Source of the DNA: an uncultured Ruminococcus sp. | Lineage (GTDB): Bacteria; Bacillota; Clostridia; Oscillospirales; CAG-272 | DNA: 6,776 nt | Reading direction: 5' to 3' | Assembly: GCA_902783755.1 (NCBI GenBank) | Contig: CACZSC010000032.1 | Span: 1-6,776 of the forward strand | Shown here: piece by piece, positions 1 to 6,492 of the stretch | Layout of the letters: each line of letters begins with the position of its first letter | Numbering within the stretch: position 1 is the stretch's first letter | The notes under the pieces: generated by a model | The model's input: the letters and a program-made list of their open reading frames with translations, nothing else | Database searches by the model: none | What the model was told of the DNA's origin: nothing | Position numbers and translations under genes: made by a program

Positions 1-1780
1 CAAGACCACCCTCGTGGACCAGATGCTCAAGCAGTGCGATACATACCATGAGAACCAGGTCGTCCGTGAAAGAGTCATGGACTCCGGAGATCTTGAACGC
101 GAGCGCGGGATCACCATCCTCGCGAAAAACACTTCGGTCGTCAGAAACGGTATAAAGATAAACATCGTCGACACTCCCGGCCATGCAGATTTCGGCGGAG
201 AAGTCGAGCGTATACTCAAGATGGTCAACGGCGTCATACTTCTCGTGGACGCCGCGGAGGGTCCCATGCCCCAGACCAGGTTCGTCCTGAGCCGCGCCAT
301 GGAGCTCGGCCACAAGATCATCGTGGTCGTGAACAAGGTCGACAGGCCCGACGCGAGACTTGACGAAGTCCCGGATGAAGTACTGGAACTTCTCCTTGAG
401 CTTGACGCCACGGACGAACAGCTGGACTCCCCCATGATCTTCTGCAGCGGCAGATCCGGAAGAGCGTCGGTCACTCCGTACGAGCTGGGCGACAATCTCG
501 ACTGCCTTTTTGACGCCATAATAGACTATATCCCGGCACCGGAAGGCGATATCGACGGCCCTCTGCAGCTCCTGGTCTCTTCCATAGACTATAACGACTA
601 CGTAGGAAGGATCGGTATAGGAAGGATCGAAAGGGGCGTCGTCCATCAGGGCGAGGAAGTCGTGATCACAAACTACCACACGCCCGACGTTCCCCCGAAA
701 AAATCAAAGATAGTCTCCCTGTTCTCTATAGAGGGGCTCACGAGAAAGCCCATAACCGAAGCTCCCATGGGCGACATAGTCTGCTTCAGCGGAGCCGAAG
801 ACATAACGATCGGCGACACCATCACGTCCCCGCTCGACCCCACTCCTCTTGAATTCGTCAAGGTCAGCGAGCCCACGATGGAAATGACATTTTCCGTCAA
901 TGACAGTCCCTTTGCCGGGAGAGAGGGAAAATTCGTCACTTCGAGGCAGCTTCGCGAGCGCCTGTATAAGGAAACACTTAAAGACGTGTCCCTCAGAGTC
1001 GCCGACGGCGAGACCACTGACACATTCAAGGTCGCGGGCAGAGGAGAGATGCACCTTTCCATACTCATCGAGACCATGAGACGCGAAGGATACGAGCTCT
1101 GCTGCTCCACCCCCAAGGTCATATACAAGGAAATCGACGGACAGCTCTGCGAGCCCATGGAACGGGTATCCATCGACGTGCCTGAGGAATTCGTCGGTGC
1201 CGTAGTCGAGAAGCTCGGCTCAAGAAAGGGAGAGCTTCTTGAGATGGGTCTGCACGGATCCAGGATGAAGATAGAATACTCTATCCCCGCAAGATGCCTG
1301 TTCGGGTACAAGAGCGAGTTCCTTACGGATACCAGAGGCGAGGGCATCATAAACTCCATATTCGACGGATACCAGCCGTACAAGGGTGAGGTGACCACCA
1401 GGTTCACGGGTTCCCTGGTCGCAAGCGAAGCCGGTGAGGCAACATCCTACGGACTGTTCAACTCCCAGGACAGAGGCATCATGTTCATCGGCGTCCAGAC
1501 TCCCGTATACGAAGGCATGCTGGTCGGCGAATGCCCGAAAAAGGAAGACATCACAGTAAACGTATGCAAAAAGAAGCACCTCACCGCCATCCGTTCCGCA
1601 GGCGCGGACGAGGCCCTGAGGCTCGTTCCCCCGAAGATCTTCTCCCTCGAGCAGGCCATCGAGTTCATAGCCGATGACGAGCTCATCGAAGTCACTCCCA
1701 AGTCTCTCAGACTCAGGAAAAAGATCCTTGATACCGAGCTGCGACTGAAGGCGGCCGCAAAACTCAGAACCAAGGAATGA
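1..1780 (+). CDS. typA: Ribosome-associated GTPase TypA/BipA, 5'-truncated by window edge
   Basis: Translational GTPase of the EF-G/LepA group; the family binds the 70S ribosome and supports ribosome assembly and stress or cold adaptation. The reading frame is open from base 2, and the first complete codon is the P-loop Lys (KTTLVDQML). About 17-20 N-terminal residues, including the usual HVDHG, therefore lie upstream of the window; 592 residues are present against about 610 for the family. Counting from that Lys, I see switch I ERGITILAKNT (34-44), G3 DTPGHADFGGEVER (from 57), G4 NKVD (111-114) and G5-like CSGRSG. Then come the beta-barrel domain II, the domain III motif GRGEMHLSILIE (346-357), an EF-G-like domain V, and the TypA-specific C-terminal domain with KKKH (523-526) and DDELIEVTPKSLRLRKK. 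One oddity is Cys432 in IPARCLFG, where the family almost always has Gly (RGLIG). Identification is secure. The ATG at 23 and GTG at 14 are internal codons, not starts. A hairpin terminator follows 37 bases after the stop. Confidence 0.97.
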   Translation, partial: KTTLVDQMLKQCDTYHENQVVRERVMDSGDLERERGITILAKNTSVVRNGIKINIVDTPGHADFGGEVERILKMVNGVILLVDAAEGPMPQTRFVLSRAMELGHKIIVVVNKVDRPDARLDEVPDEVLELLLELDATDEQLDSPMIFCSGRSGRASVTPYELGDNLDCLFDAIIDYIPAPEGDIDGPLQLLVSSIDYNDYVGRIGIGRIERGVVHQGEEVVITNYHTPDVPPKKSKIVSLFSIEGLTRKPITEAPMGDIVCFSGAEDITIGDTITSPLDPTPLEFVKVSEPTMEMTFSVNDSPFAGREGKFVTSRQLRERLYKETLKDVSLRVADGETTDTFKVAGRGEMHLSILIETMRREGYELCCSTPKVIYKEIDGQLCEPMERVSIDVPEEFVGAVVEKLGSRKGELLEMGLHGSRMKIEYSIPARCLFGYKSEFLTDTRGEGIINSIFDGYQPYKGEVTTRFTGSLVASEAGEATSYGLFNSQDRGIMFIGVQTPVYEGMLVGECPKKEDITVNVCKKKHLTAIRSAGADEALRLVPPKIFSLEQAIEFIADDELIEVTPKSLRLRKKILDTELRLKAAAKLRTKE

Positions 1781-1817
1781 CGGGCGAAAAATTTACAATT
1801 TAATATGATCAAAAAAT

Positions 1818-1858
1818 GCCGAAAGTGGATACTCGAATATTTACTTTCGGCGCTCTTT
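1818..1858 (+). terminator. Rho-independent terminator after typA
   Basis: A perfect 9-bp stem GCCGAAAGT (1818-1826) / ACTTTCGGC (1843-1851) extends inward through two G-U pairs and three A-T pairs to 14 bp, with a 6-base loop at 1832-1837. A T-rich stretch (GCTCTTTGTTA) follows, interrupted but plausible. On the opposite strand the same hairpin is followed by six T's (complement of 1811-1816), so it could stop transcription from both sides, although no convergent gene is visible here. The right arm also holds the -35 box of the PFOR promoter. Confidence 0.7.
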
Positions 1859-1868
1859 GTTATATAAT
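1840..1868 (+). promoter_or_regulatory. Promoter P1 for PFOR (sigma-A type)
   Basis: A -35 box TTTACT (1840-1845, 4 of 6 matches to TTGACA) and a perfect -10 TATAAT (1863-1868) are separated by 17 bases. The predicted transcription start is near 1875, giving a leader of about 58 bases before the PFOR ATG. The -35 box lies inside the right arm of the typA terminator hairpin. Prediction from sequence only. Confidence 0.65.
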
Positions 1869-1875
1869 TATTTGG

Positions 1876-1892
1876 AATGTGTTTTTCACATT
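1876..1892. promoter_or_regulatory. 17-bp palindrome, possible operator or leader hairpin
   Basis: AATGTG (1876-1881) and CACATT (1887-1892) are perfect inverted repeats around five T's. The element starts right at the predicted P1 start site and covers most of the P2 -35 box, which is a usual place for a repressor site. The half-sites resemble those of Crp/Fnr-family regulators (TGTGA..TCACA), but the spacing is too short for the classical site. No regulator can be named. The same bases in RNA would give only a weak 6-bp hairpin. Confidence 0.35.
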
Positions 1893-1913
1893 TGACTGCT
1901 CAGAAAATATAAT
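1885..1913 (+). promoter_or_regulatory. Second promoter-like pair P2 ahead of PFOR
   Basis: TTCACA (1885-1890, 5 of 6 matches to the -35 consensus), a 17-base spacer and TATAAT (1908-1913) score at least as well as P1. Its start would fall near 1920, inside the GGAGG ribosome binding site at 1919-1923. It could therefore only give a mRNA with a leader of about 13 bases and a clipped Shine-Dalgarno, which makes a productive role doubtful. Confidence 0.3.
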
Positions 1914-1918
1914 TTTGT

Positions 1919-1923
1919 GGAGG
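1919..1923 (+). promoter_or_regulatory. Ribosome binding site that fixes the PFOR start
   Basis: GGAGG ends 9 bases before the ATG at 1933. It decides the start: the frame is open back to an ATG at 1816, but that one precedes the predicted promoter, has no Shine-Dalgarno, and would add 39 residues (hydrophobic, through the hairpin) absent from the family. Confidence 0.9.
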
Positions 1924-1932
1924 ATATACCAT

Positions 1933-4900
1933 ATGGCAAGAAAGAAACTTTCCATGGATGGCAACACCGCTGCGGCCCACGCGTCCTATGCGTTTACCGA
2001 AGTTGCGGCCATCTACCCCATAACTCCTTCGTCAGTTATGGCAGACGTCACCGACACCTGGTCAGCAGGCGGTCTCAAGAACATAATGGGTGATACCGTT
2101 AAGGTCATCGAGATGCAGTCTGAAGCAGGCGCTGCAGGTGCCGTTCACGGCTCTCTCGCAGCCGGCGCTCTCACCACCACATATACGGCTTCCCAGGGCC
2201 TTCTCCTGATGATCCCGAATATGTACAAGATCGCGGGCGAACTCCTTCCCTGCGTGATCCACGTTTCCGCACGCTGCGTTGCATCTCATGCACTTAACAT
2301 ATTCGGCGACCATTCGGACGTTTACGCATGCCGCCAGACCGGCTTTGCAATGATGGCCGAATCCAACCCCCAGGAAGTAATGGATCTGGGCGCTGTCGCT
2401 CATCTTTCCACCATCAAGGGCCGCGTTCCCGTGCTGAACTTCTTCGACGGCTTCAGGACCTCCCACGAGATCCAGAAGATCGAGACCTGGGACTATGATG
2501 AACTGGCATCCATGGTCGACAAGGACGCCATCGCAGCCTTCCGCGCAAGAGCCCTCAATCCGGAACATCCCGTGCTCCGTGGCTCCGCTGAAAACGGCGA
2601 TATCTTCTTCCAGCACAGAGAGGCATGCAACAGATACTATGAAGCGTTCCCGTCCATCGTTGAGGAATACATGAACAAAGTCAACGAGAAGATCGGAACA
2701 GACTACAAGCTCTTCAACTACTACGGCGCTCCGGATGCCGACAGGATCATCGTCGCCATGGGTTCCGTGTGTGACGTGGCCGAGGAAGTCATCGACTACA
2801 TGCTGGCGCAGGGTGAAAAGGTCGGTCTCGTAAAAGTCCGTCTGTACCGTCCCTTCGTCGCTGAAAAACTTGCCGAGGCGATCCCCCAGACAGTCAAGAA
2901 GATCGCAGTCCTCGACAGGACCAAAGAGCCCGGCGCTCTCGGCGAACCTCTCTATCTCGACGTGGTCGCAGCTCTCAGCGTGACCGGCAGATCCGACATA
3001 AAGGTAGTCGGCGGACGTTACGGTCTCGGCTCCAAGGATACTCCTCCGCAGTCAATATTCGCAGTATACGAGAACCTCGCATCAGAGACACCGAAGCCGA
3101 ACTTTACCATCGGCATCGTTGACGACGTGACAGGCCATTCACTTCCCGAGAGACCCGCTCCGGATACTTCCGCTAAAGGAACCATATCCTGCAAGTTCTG
3201 GGGCCTCGGCGGTGACGGCACGGTCGGCGCCAACAAGAACTCCATCAAGATCATCGGCGACCACACCGACAAGTTCATCCAGGCATACTTCCAGTATGAC
3301 TCCAAGAAGACCGGCGGTATCACCATTTCCCATCTGAGATTCGGTGACCAGCCCATCAAGAGCCCGTACTACATCAACAAGGCCGACTTCGTCGCATGCC
3401 ACAACTCCTCCTATCTGAAGAAGTATGACATGGTAAGCGACATCAAGCCGGGCGGAACGTTCCTGCTTGACTGTCCGTGGGACAGAGCCGAACTTGAAGA
3501 GCACCTCCCTGCCGATGTAAAGACCTATATCGCAAACAACGGGATCAAGTTCTATACCATAGACGCCACAACGATCGCCACCAAGAGGATCGGAAACGCG
3601 AAGGTAAAGAACACTGTCCTCCAGTCCGCATTCTTCGCTCTCGCCAATATCCTTCCTAAGGATGAGGCTATCGAGTACATGAAGAAAATGGCATACAAGT
3701 CCTACATCAAAAAAGGACAGGCCATGGTCGACCTCAACTACAACGCTATCGACGCAGGTGCTGACGCGTTCACTGAGATCGACGTTCCCGAGGCATGGAA
3801 GAACGCAGGACACAATGCTCCGAAGAAAGAGTATGAGTCCAAGAGACCCGAGCTCGCAAAATTCGTCAACACCATCGTTGATCCCGTCGGAGCAATGGCA
3901 GGAGACAAGCTCCCAGTGTCCGCGTTCACAGACTACGTAGACGGCACATTCCCGCAGGGCGCTGCAGCAAGCGAGAAGCGCGGCGTTGCAGTTTATGTTC
4001 CCGCATGGAACCCGGACAACTGTATCCAGTGCAACAACTGCGCGTTCGTATGTCCTCACGCCGCCATCCGTCCCTTCGCCATGACCGAAGAGGAGGCAGC
4101 AAAGGCTCCCGCAGCAACAAAGTTCTGCGAGAAACCGGTCCTCAAGACCAACTACAAGTTCACCATGTCCGTATCTCCCCTTGACTGTATGGGCTGTACG
4201 CTCTGCGTGAAGGCCTGCCCTGTCACCGCAAAGGCGGAAAAGGACGGAACGGACAAGAAGGCCATCGAGATGGTGCTCCAGGAGACCCAGCTCGACCAGC
4301 AGGAACCCTTCAACTACGCTGTTGCAAACGTCACGGAAAAGCCCGAGATCATCAACAACACAGTCAAGGGATCCCAGTTCAAGCAGCCGCTGCTTGAGTT
4401 CTCCGGTTCCTGCGCAGGGTGCGCCGAGACATCTTATGCAAGACTCATCACCCAGCTCTTCGGTGAGAGGATGTATATCTCCAATGCTACCGGATGTTCT
4501 TCTATCTGGGGCGGATCCGCACCTGCAACTCCATATACCGTCAACAATTCCACAGGCAAGGGCCCGGCATGGGCAAACTCCCTGTTCGAAGACAATGCCG
4601 AGCACGGTCTCGGTATCTACCTCGGCCAGAAGACCATCCGCAACAGACTCGCCGGCAAGGTGAAGGCTCTCGCTGAAGAGACCGCTTCCGAAGAGTTCAA
4701 GGCAGCAGCTCAGGAATGGACAGACACATTTGACGACGGCAAGCTCAACACTCCCGCCACCGAGAAACTCGTAAAGGCTCTCGAAGGACTTGCAGGAAAC
4801 GAGCTCGCAGCTGAGATCCTTTCCGAAAAGGATTATCTCGCAAAGAAGTCCATCTGGATCTTCGGCGGTGACGGCTGGGCATATGATATCGGCTTCGGCG

Positions 4901-5502
4901 GTCTCGACCATGTCATCGCTTCCGGTGAGGACGTAAACATCATGGTATTCGATACCGAGGTTTACTCCAATACCGGCGGACAGGCTTCCAAGGCTTCCAA
5001 CATAGGTCAGGTAGCCCAGTTCGCAGCAGCCGGCAAGGCCATCAGCAAGAAGAACCTCGCTGAGATCGCCATGTCCTACGGTTACGTATATGTGGCACAG
5101 GTTGCAATGGGCGCTGACATGAACCAGCTCCTGAAGGCTCTTACCGAAGCTGAAGCATACCACGGTCCTTCCATCATCATCGGCTATGCTCCGTGTGAGA
5201 TGCACGGCATCAAGGGGACCATGGCAAACTGCCAGCTCGAGATGAAGAAAGCCGTAGAGGCAGGCTACTGGCAGATGTTCAGGTTCAATCCCGCACTCCG
5301 CGCAGAAGGAAAGAATCCGTTCACTCTCGACAGCAAGGCTCCTACTGCAAGCTACATCGATTTCATCAAGAACGAGAACCGCTACAACAGACTCGCCCAG
5401 ACAAATCCCGAGCGTGCTGAACAGCTGTTCGCCCGTGCTGAGGAAACCGCCAAGGCTAAATACGAGAGACTCACAAGATACAGCAAACTGTACGAAGACT
5501 AA
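1933..5502 (+). CDS. nifJ: Pyruvate:ferredoxin (flavodoxin) oxidoreductase, single-chain
   Basis: Cytoplasmic homodimeric enzyme that converts pyruvate and CoA to acetyl-CoA and CO2 while reducing ferredoxin, the central step of clostridial fermentation. It is 1189 aa, normal for the fused form. Domain I begins MARKKLSMDGNTAAAHASYA; Thr31 in YPITPSS, Glu64 in QSEAGAAGA and Arg114 in SARC fall at the same numbers as the pyruvate/TPP residues of the Desulfovibrio africanus enzyme. Domain II starts near 258. The gamma-type domain starts near 422 (FWGLGGDGTVGANKN). A two-cluster ferredoxin domain has Cys697, 700, 703, 707 and Cys752, 755, 758, 762. The proximal [4Fe-4S] ligands are Cys827, Cys830, Cys855 and Cys1088. 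The TPP/Mg motif is GDG (979-981) through Asn1013 in VYSNTGGQ. The catalytic set is complete, with no frameshift. The C-terminus lacks the long extension of the D. africanus protein. Fewer ATA codons than its neighbours fit high expression. It has its own promoter and terminator. The gene is also named por or pfor; a 2-oxoacid preference other than pyruvate is unlikely. Confidence 0.97.
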   Translation: MARKKLSMDGNTAAAHASYAFTEVAAIYPITPSSVMADVTDTWSAGGLKNIMGDTVKVIEMQSEAGAAGAVHGSLAAGALTTTYTASQGLLLMIPNMYKIAGELLPCVIHVSARCVASHALNIFGDHSDVYACRQTGFAMMAESNPQEVMDLGAVAHLSTIKGRVPVLNFFDGFRTSHEIQKIETWDYDELASMVDKDAIAAFRARALNPEHPVLRGSAENGDIFFQHREACNRYYEAFPSIVEEYMNKVNEKIGTDYKLFNYYGAPDADRIIVAMGSVCDVAEEVIDYMLAQGEKVGLVKVRLYRPFVAEKLAEAIPQTVKKIAVLDRTKEPGALGEPLYLDVVAALSVTGRSDIKVVGGRYGLGSKDTPPQSIFAVYENLASETPKPNFTIGIVDDVTGHSLPERPAPDTSAKGTISCKFWGLGGDGTVGANKNSIKIIGDHTDKFIQAYFQYDSKKTGGITISHLRFGDQPIKSPYYINKADFVACHNSSYLKKYDMVSDIKPGGTFLLDCPWDRAELEEHLPADVKTYIANNGIKFYTIDATTIATKRIGNAKVKNTVLQSAFFALANILPKDEAIEYMKKMAYKSYIKKGQAMVDLNYNAIDAGADAFTEIDVPEAWKNAGHNAPKKEYESKRPELAKFVNTIVDPVGAMAGDKLPVSAFTDYVDGTFPQGAAASEKRGVAVYVPAWNPDNCIQCNNCAFVCPHAAIRPFAMTEEEAAKAPAATKFCEKPVLKTNYKFTMSVSPLDCMGCTLCVKACPVTAKAEKDGTDKKAIEMVLQETQLDQQEPFNYAVANVTEKPEIINNTVKGSQFKQPLLEFSGSCAGCAETSYARLITQLFGERMYISNATGCSSIWGGSAPATPYTVNNSTGKGPAWANSLFEDNAEHGLGIYLGQKTIRNRLAGKVKALAEETASEEFKAAAQEWTDTFDDGKLNTPATEKLVKALEGLAGNELAAEILSEKDYLAKKSIWIFGGDGWAYDIGFGGLDHVIASGEDVNIMVFDTEVYSNTGGQASKASNIGQVAQFAAAGKAISKKNLAEIAMSYGYVYVAQVAMGADMNQLLKALTEAEAYHGPSIIIGYAPCEMHGIKGTMANCQLEMKKAVEAGYWQMFRFNPALRAEGKNPFTLDSKAPTASYIDFIKNENRYNRLAQTNPERAEQLFARAEETAKAKYERLTRYSKLYED

Positions 5503-5512
5503 TCCGCAGACA

Positions 5513-5553
5513 CAGGGGTGCCGGAACATCTCCGGCACCTCTGCTTATATTTT
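5513..5553 (+). terminator. Rho-independent terminator after PFOR
   Basis: A 13-bp stem (5513-5525 with 5531-5543, one G-U pair) with a 5-base loop is followed by CTTATATTTT. It starts 10 bases after the PFOR stop and ends only 24 bases before the next start codon. The downstream gene must therefore depend on read-through or on a promoter I cannot see. The right arm (5536-5543) can pair instead with the next gene's Shine-Dalgarno region. Confidence 0.8.
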
Positions 5554-5561
5554 CAGAGGTG
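5536..5561 (+). promoter_or_regulatory. Possible Shine-Dalgarno-sequestering hairpin, alternative to the terminator
   Basis: CACCTCTG (5536-5543) is a perfect 8-base complement of CAGAGGTG (5554-5561), which contains the ribosome binding site of the phosphatase, with a 10-base AT-rich loop between them. The same CACCTCTG is the outer right arm of the terminator stem, where it pairs with CAGGGGTG (5513-5520). The two structures exclude each other, as in attenuators and translational riboswitches. No ligand-binding aptamer is visible, so any control would have to come from read-through, RNA processing or a protein. The pairing is seen directly; the regulatory role is inference. Confidence 0.35.
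5555..5561 (+). promoter_or_regulatory. Ribosome binding site that fixes the phosphatase start
   Basis: AGAGGTG, with GAGG at 5556-5559, ends 6-8 bases before the ATG at 5568. An in-frame GTG at 5559 lies inside this site and so cannot be the start. Confidence 0.8.
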
Positions 5562-5567
5562 AATTTT

Positions 5568-6365
5568 ATGGTTAAGTTCAAACATGTAGCTCTCATCGGT
5601 ATCGACGGAGCGGGAGATTTCTTTTCAAAGACGGAGACCCCGAACCTAGACAGGATATTCGCTGACGGAGCCGTAGGGCACAGAGTCCTCACATCCATCC
5701 CCACAATCAGCGCTGAATGCTGGGGGTCCATGCTAATAGGCGTGACTCCGGAAGTCCACGGCCTTACAAACGACATCGTATCCGCAAGGCCGTACCCGGT
5801 GGATTCTCCTTATCCGACCCTCTTCAGGGTGATAAGGGAACAGAATCCCGGCGCCGTACTCGCTTCCTTCTGCAACTGGGGCCCCATCAACTCCGGCATC
5901 ATAGAATCGGACATCGGCGTCTACAAGGAGATCGGCGGGGATGAGCCGCTGTGTGACAAGATATGCGGCTATGTAAGGGAGAGCAGGCCCGAGATGCTCT
6001 TCGTCCAGTTCGATGAAGTCGACGGAGCCGGACACTGCTACGGCTACGGTACCGAAAGGTACTATGACCAGATAAAAGTCGAAGACAGGCTCATAGGAAA
6101 GATATACGAAGCATACCGGGAGGCCGGGATCCTTGACGACACGCTCTTCCTTGTGACCGCAGACCACGGCGGAGAAGGTCACAACCACGGCGGTACCACC
6201 GACGAGGAAAAGTACGTGATGTTCGCGGCTTGCGGGCACGACGTGAAGCACACAGATATAAAGGACATGGTCATACGCGACACTGCGTCCCTGTGCGTCA
6301 ACGCCCTCGGATACAGACAGCCTGAAAGCTGGGATTCAAAGTTCCCGGCTGAGATCTTCGAATAA
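5568..6365 (+). CDS. Alkaline-phosphatase-superfamily phosphodiesterase/nucleotide pyrophosphatase-like protein
   Basis: A 265-aa soluble protein without signal peptide or membrane segment, so probably cytoplasmic. It matches the type I phosphodiesterase/nucleotide pyrophosphatase branch of the alkaline phosphatase superfamily, two-metal (usually Zn) phosphoryl hydrolases. The metal set is complete: Asp13 in ALIGIDG; Ser48 in PTISAECWGSMLIG, placed where the nucleophile Thr/Ser sits in the family; Asp152 and His156 in DEVDGAGH; Asp199 and His200 in TADHGG; and His207 in HNHGG. ETPNLDRIFADGA (23-35) is the usual N-terminal sulfatase/phosphodiesterase-like segment. The length suits a minimal catalytic domain without the large caps of phosphoglycerate mutases or sulfatases. 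Substrate is unknown: nucleotide pyrophosphates, phosphodiesters and phosphomonoesters are all possible. The gene lies 65 bases after PFOR behind a terminator and has no visible promoter; a terminator also follows it. No functional link to PFOR can be claimed beyond adjacency. Confidence 0.85.
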   Translation: MVKFKHVALIGIDGAGDFFSKTETPNLDRIFADGAVGHRVLTSIPTISAECWGSMLIGVTPEVHGLTNDIVSARPYPVDSPYPTLFRVIREQNPGAVLASFCNWGPINSGIIESDIGVYKEIGGDEPLCDKICGYVRESRPEMLFVQFDEVDGAGHCYGYGTERYYDQIKVEDRLIGKIYEAYREAGILDDTLFLVTADHGGEGHNHGGTTDEEKYVMFAACGHDVKHTDIKDMVIRDTASLCVNALGYRQPESWDSKFPAEIFE

Positions 6366-6370
6366 CTGCA

Positions 6371-6423
6371 AAAAGCTTCACCTGTACAATTATGCACGGG
6401 CGAAGCTTTTCTATCTCTCTTTT
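6371..6423 (+). terminator. Rho-independent terminator after the phosphatase gene
   Basis: AAAAGCTTC (6371-6379) pairs perfectly with GAAGCTTTT (6402-6410). After one A-C mismatch the stem continues for five more pairs (6381-6385 with 6396-6400). A pyrimidine run follows (TTTT, then CTATCTCTCTTTTC). It begins 5 bases after the stop codon. Confidence 0.85.
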
Positions 6424-6424
6424 C

Positions 6425-6453
6425 TTGACGATACCCGCCATACTGTGTATAAT
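6425..6453 (+). promoter_or_regulatory. Sigma-A promoter of the lipoprotein gene
   Basis: TTGACG (6425-6430, 5 of 6) and a perfect TATAAT (6448-6453) are separated by exactly 17 bases. The predicted start is near 6460, giving a leader of about 33 bases. It sits directly behind the preceding terminator, so the lipoprotein starts its own transcription unit. Confidence 0.8.
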
Positions 6454-6465
6454 GACTTTATCACA
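6444..6465. promoter_or_regulatory. Imperfect inverted repeat over the -10 box, possible operator
   Basis: TGTG-T-ATAA (6444-6452) and TTATCACA (6458-6465) are inverted repeats apart from one extra T at 6448. They cover the -10 box and the predicted start site, a position where a bound repressor would block transcription. AT-rich DNA readily yields such matches by chance, so this is a weak call. Confidence 0.25.
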
Positions 6466-6481
6466 TACATATTATCAATAC

Positions 6482-6486
6482 GGAGG
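6482..6486 (+). promoter_or_regulatory. Ribosome binding site of the lipoprotein gene
   Basis: GGAGG ends 6 bases before the ATG at 6493, supporting that start. Confidence 0.85.
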
Positions 6487-6492
6487 CTAATC

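Noticed and set aside
673..1407. Minus-strand open frames of 116-244 codons opposite typA
   Set aside because: They overlap conserved typA coding sequence in the antisense direction, have no recognisable motifs, and are shadows of its codon bias.
1857..1874. Possible Rex (NADH-sensing repressor) site, TTGTTA at 1857-1862
   Set aside because: The left half fits TTGTTAA, but the right half reads TTATTTG instead of TTAACAA, so the palindrome fails.
1892..1913. TTGACT (1892-1897) as a -35 for the TATAAT at 1908
   Set aside because: The spacer is only 10 bases, too short for a sigma-A promoter.
1816..1932. An in-frame N-terminal extension of PFOR from the ATG at 1816
   Set aside because: It precedes the predicted promoter start, runs through the terminator hairpin, lacks a Shine-Dalgarno and matches nothing in the family, whereas the ATG at 1933 has GGAGG and the normal MARKK start.
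3139..5538. A 799-codon open frame on the minus strand opposite PFOR
   Set aside because: It lies wholly antisense to a clearly conserved gene. Its translation is Cys/Leu/Val-rich and low in structure, which is what reverse reading of GC-biased codons produces, and no family motif is seen. Its start also falls in the terminator region.
5559..5567. GTG at 5559 as the phosphatase start
   Set aside because: It lies inside the AGAGGTG ribosome binding site of the ATG at 5568.
5733..6251. Minus-strand frame of 172 codons opposite the phosphatase gene
   Set aside because: It is antisense to the metal-site coding region of the phosphatase, with no ribosome binding site or family motif seen.
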